The position numbers and the translations under genes are program-made. A DNA stretch of 24,093 bases from positions 1-24,093 of the forward strand of contig CAZVWF010000043.1 in the NCBI GenBank assembly GCA_964630795.1. The letters run 5' to 3'. Shown here piece by piece: positions 21,472 through 24,093 of this stretch. Source of the stretch: SZUA-117 sp964630795. Its GTDB lineage: Bacteria > Pseudomonadota > Gammaproteobacteria > Steroidobacterales > Woeseiaceae. The number at the start of each line of letters is the position of its first letter. The stretch's first letter is position 1. The notes beneath the pieces were generated by a model. The model did not search any database and was not told the DNA's origin. It saw only the letters and a list, made by a program, of their open reading frames with translations.

Positions 21472-23526
21472 ATGAGTCGCCATACGGCGATGAAGCGCTT
21501 GTTTGCACCGCGGTCTGTCGCCTTTTTTGGCGGCCGGGGTGCCGGTAAAGCCATCGAGCAATGTTGCGTCGCAGGCTACGACGGCGAGATGTTTGCTGTT
21601 AATCCCGGCCGCGAGGAACTGAGCGGTGTTCCGTGCGTCTCATCGGCTGCCGAGTTGCCTGTCGTGCCGGACGCTGCGTTTGTCGCGGCACCCCCCGAAG
21701 CATCCGTCGATATCATTCGCGAACTCGCCATCATGGGCACCGGCGGCGCGGTCTGCTATGCGTCAGGATTCGCGGAACTCGACGACGCCGGTATCGCCCT
21801 GGAGAAAGCGCTGCGCGATGCCGCCGGTGACATGCCGGTCGTCGGCCCCAACTGCCATGGGTTTGTAAATTACCTCGACGGCGTTGCGCTGTGGCCGGAC
21901 GAACACGGTGGCCAGCGCGTGGACCACGGCATCGCACTGGTTTCGCAAAGCGGCAATTTCGGGATCAACCTGTCGATGCAACAGCGCGGCGTGGACCTCG
22001 GGATGGTCATCACCATCGGCAACAAGGCCTGCCTGGGACTCCATGACTACATCGAGTTCCTGATTAGCGACTCGCGCGTAACGGCGATCGGGCTTCATAT
22101 AGAAGGCATCGAAAATGTGCACGAGTTTTCCATTGCCGCCCTGAAGGCACTTGAGGCAGGCGTGCCGATCGTCGCAATCAAAACCGGCCGGTCATCGCGC
22201 GGTGCGGAAATCAATATGAGCCACACAGCGTCGCTGGCCGGAGAGGACCGTCTTTACGAAGCATTATTCAAACGCCTGGGCATTGCGCGCTGCGACTCGG
22301 TGACGCAATTTCTCGAGACTTTGAAATTCCTGTCGATCGCCGGCACCCTGCCCGAGCCGACGGTTGGCTCGATGAGTTGTTCGGGCGGTGAAGCTTCGCT
22401 CATTGCCGATTATGCCGACGCGGTCGGCCTCCACATGCCGCAGTTGTCAGCGCGTGCAGGAAAACGGCTCGCCGAAATCCTCGGACCGAAGGTGCCGTTA
22501 TCGAATCCGCTCGACTATCACACCTATGCCTGGGGCGACTATGACCCCTTGTTCGCCTGCTTCTCGACCATGCTGTCGGACGCCTGCGCGTGCACGATGC
22601 TGGTGCTCGACTATCCGCCCGGGGAGAACGCCGACACCTCGAGCTGGGAGGTGGCAGAACGCGCACTGATGGATGCGGTCTCCGCGACCGGGCAACGTGC
22701 CGTGGTGACTTCCACCCTGCCCGAAACAATGCCCCTTGCCGCCCGGCAAAGACTGAAGGCAGCGGGTATCGCGCCCATGCAGGGGCTCGACGAGTGTTTG
22801 TCAGCAATCAGCGCGGCGGCCGCTATTGGCGCCGCGAAGAAGAGAGTCGCCGACACCCTGCCCATTCGCGCACCGGAAGCGCTGGTGGGTGAAGCGCTGG
22901 TACTCGACGAACTGGCCAGCAAGAAAGCGCTGGCCGATTACGGACTACTCGTTCCTGAAGGCCGCGAATGTAAAGCGAGTGAGGCGGTCGATGCCGCGGA
23001 CGCGATCGGCTACCCGGTCGTCGTCAAAGCGCTCAGCGATGAACTGACACACAAGACGGATGCCGGTGCTGTGCGAATCAACCTTCGAAACGGCGACGCG
23101 GTTGCCACTGCAGTTGAAGCAATGTCGCCGACTTTTGACCGCTTCCTGGTTGAAGCGATGGCGGGCCCGACCGTCGCCGAAATTATCATTGGCATCAATC
23201 GCGACCCGACGTTTGGCCTCACCTTGCTGGTCGGCGCCGGCGGCACACTGGTTGAACTGATCGAGGACACGGTTTCACTGCTTTTCCCGGTGCGCCGGGA
23301 TGAAATTGCCGATGCAATTCGTTCATTGAAGGTCATGAAGCTGATTGATGGCTGGCGCGGCGGTGCCAGGGGTGATGTCGACCGCATTGTCGACAGCGTC
23401 TGCGCGGTAGCGGATTACGCAACCGCAAACAATGCGACGCTCGCTGAACTTGATGTGAACCCGTTAGTCGTTACGCCGGACAAGGCCGTCGCAGTAGACG
23501 CTGTCATCCGCAGATCACGTCAATAG
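21472..23526 (+). CDS. Acyl-CoA synthetase, ADP-forming (NDP-forming) family, probable carnitine/butyrobetaine CoA ligase
   Basis: 684 residues, cytoplasmic, single-chain fusion of the two subunits of ADP-forming acetyl-CoA synthetases. Order: CoA-binding Rossmann domain (about 8-125, SVAFFGGRGAGKA), succinyl-CoA-ligase-like domain with the phosphohistidine loop SHTASLAGED (His251), a second ligase-like domain (about 290-440), and a C-terminal ATP-grasp domain (about 465-684, including YPVVVKALSDELTHKTDAG and LAELDVNPLVV). It makes an acyl-CoA from acid, CoA and ATP via acyl phosphate and phosphohistidine. Next to caiD it probably activates gamma-butyrobetaine, crotonobetaine or carnitine, replacing the AMP-forming CaiC and CoA-transferase CaiB, neither of which is present. 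Substrate inferred from context. Confidence 0.9.
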   Translation: MSRHTAMKRLFAPRSVAFFGGRGAGKAIEQCCVAGYDGEMFAVNPGREELSGVPCVSSAAELPVVPDAAFVAAPPEASVDIIRELAIMGTGGAVCYASGFAELDDAGIALEKALRDAAGDMPVVGPNCHGFVNYLDGVALWPDEHGGQRVDHGIALVSQSGNFGINLSMQQRGVDLGMVITIGNKACLGLHDYIEFLISDSRVTAIGLHIEGIENVHEFSIAALKALEAGVPIVAIKTGRSSRGAEINMSHTASLAGEDRLYEALFKRLGIARCDSVTQFLETLKFLSIAGTLPEPTVGSMSCSGGEASLIADYADAVGLHMPQLSARAGKRLAEILGPKVPLSNPLDYHTYAWGDYDPLFACFSTMLSDACACTMLVLDYPPGENADTSSWEVAERALMDAVSATGQRAVVTSTLPETMPLAARQRLKAAGIAPMQGLDECLSAISAAAAIGAAKKRVADTLPIRAPEALVGEALVLDELASKKALADYGLLVPEGRECKASEAVDAADAIGYPVVVKALSDELTHKTDAGAVRINLRNGDAVATAVEAMSPTFDRFLVEAMAGPTVAEIIIGINRDPTFGLTLLVGAGGTLVELIEDTVSLLFPVRRDEIADAIRSLKVMKLIDGWRGGARGDVDRIVDSVCAVADYATANNATLAELDVNPLVVTPDKAVAVDAVIRRSRQ

Positions 23527-23538
23527 AATAGGCACGCC

Positions 23539-24093
23539 ATGAACCACTACAACGCACAATCCACGCTGCCACTGCAGAAAAGTTTCGTGAACGGCGCCGC
23601 CATCGACAGTACCAGCGGTAAACGCTTCGAGACCCGTCACCCGGGCAATGACCAGGTAATTTGTGAGGTCGAAACGGCCGGCCAGGCAGAAGTCGACGCT
23701 GCCGTGGCGGCGGCCAAAGCTGCATTCGAGGTTTGGTCCAATACGCCTGCTGCCGAGCGCGGTGCAATTCTGCGCCGGGCAACCGCCATCCTGCGTGAGC
23801 GAAACCAGGCACTCGCCGAACTCGAGACGCTGGATACCGGCAAGCCAATCTCGGAGACCGGTGTCGTCGATGTGACGACGGGAGCCGACGTCGTCGATTA
23901 TTTCGCCGGCGTCGCACAGTCGATTCACGGCCAGCATGTCGATCTGCCGCCCGAGGCATTCGCAATGGTGCGTCGCGAACCCGTCGGGGTTTGCGCCGGC
24001 ATCGGCGCGTGGAATTACCCGATACAGATTGCCATGTGGAAGTCCGGGCCCGCGTTGGCCTGTGGCAACACGATGGTGTTCAAGCCGGCGGAG
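23539..24093 (+). CDS. betB: Betaine aldehyde dehydrogenase, 5' part (3' end outside window)
   Basis: 185 codons from ATG 23539 to the right edge, about the first 38 percent of an aldehyde dehydrogenase (usually about 490 residues). NAD(P)-dependent enzyme, expected to convert betaine aldehyde to glycine betaine. The block GVCAGIGAWNYPIQIA followed by MWKSGPALACGNTMVFKP is characteristic of BetB-type enzymes, and AWNYP contains the cofactor-binding Asn-Tyr region. The catalytic Glu and Cys lie beyond the window. Trimethylaminobutyraldehyde dehydrogenase shares these motifs and would also fit, because it makes gamma-butyrobetaine, a substrate for this operon. Starts 12 bases after the CoA synthetase stop and belongs to the same transcript. 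Confidence 0.85.
   Translation, partial: MNHYNAQSTLPLQKSFVNGAAIDSTSGKRFETRHPGNDQVICEVETAGQAEVDAAVAAAKAAFEVWSNTPAAERGAILRRATAILRERNQALAELETLDTGKPISETGVVDVTTGADVVDYFAGVAQSIHGQHVDLPPEAFAMVRREPVGVCAGIGAWNYPIQIAMWKSGPALACGNTMVFKPAE

Noticed and set aside
20308..21561. A 417-codon open frame opposite the acyl-CoA dehydrogenase and caiD genes.
   Set aside because: It spans two well-identified plus-strand genes and shows no domain signature; a mirror of their codon bias.

Overview
The window is GC-rich DNA of proteobacterial type, densely packed with genes in long same-strand runs. The family set (tandem dimethylglycine-dehydrogenase-like flavoproteins, a non-pyrrolysine MttB homologue, a fused carnitine dehydrogenase/thioesterase, a CaiD-like hydratase, several lipoproteins with VAAC/IAAC lipoboxes) fits an aerobic heterotroph, plausibly a marine gammaproteobacterium. 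Taxonomy is inferred from gene content only and is uncertain. No rRNA, tRNA, CRISPR array, insertion sequence or phage gene was seen.

Layout. (A) 1-8042, all on the minus strand, in order of transcription: class II aldolase/adducin protein, sterol-desaturase/fatty-acid-hydroxylase membrane protein, M28-peptidase-like lipoprotein, phosphoethanolamine-methyltransferase-like enzyme, alkaline phosphatase lipoprotein, SMR efflux protein, and a PQQ-dependent dehydrogenase cut by the left edge. (B) 8192-10456, plus strand: a trimethylamine-methyltransferase (MttB) family protein and an Asp/Glu racemase-family protein. They diverge from the aldolase across a short region holding a perfect 9-bp inverted repeat. 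(C) 10453-16583, minus strand: two tandem FAD/folate-binding dehydrogenases of the dimethylglycine/sarcosine type, then a Rieske oxygenase of the quaternary-ammonium type. (D) 16584-17091: a 508-base intergenic region between divergent operons, with repeat and dyad elements. (E) 17092-24093, plus strand: dehydrocarnitine cleavage enzyme, carnitine dehydrogenase fused to betainyl-CoA thioesterase, acyl-CoA dehydrogenase, CaiD-like hydratase, ADP-forming acyl-CoA synthetase, and betaine aldehyde dehydrogenase (cut by the right edge).

How the genes fit together. Operon E can activate gamma-butyrobetaine or crotonobetaine with CoA, desaturate and hydrate it to carnitinyl-CoA, oxidise carnitine to 3-dehydrocarnitine, and cleave that with acetyl-CoA to acetoacetate and betainyl-CoA, whose hydrolysis gives glycine betaine. 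BetB would add glycine betaine from betaine aldehyde. Operon C can demethylate glycine betaine oxidatively (Rieske oxygenase) to dimethylglycine, and the two flavoproteins can take it to sarcosine and glycine, passing one-carbon units to folate. The MttB-like protein in B suggests a second, non-oxidative demethylation, although no corrinoid protein is visible. Together B, C and E look like one locus for converting carnitine and related betaines to glycine and C1 units. Block A is less clearly linked. Its phosphatase and methyltransferase-like protein could be relevant to phospho-amino-alcohol metabolism, but that is inference.
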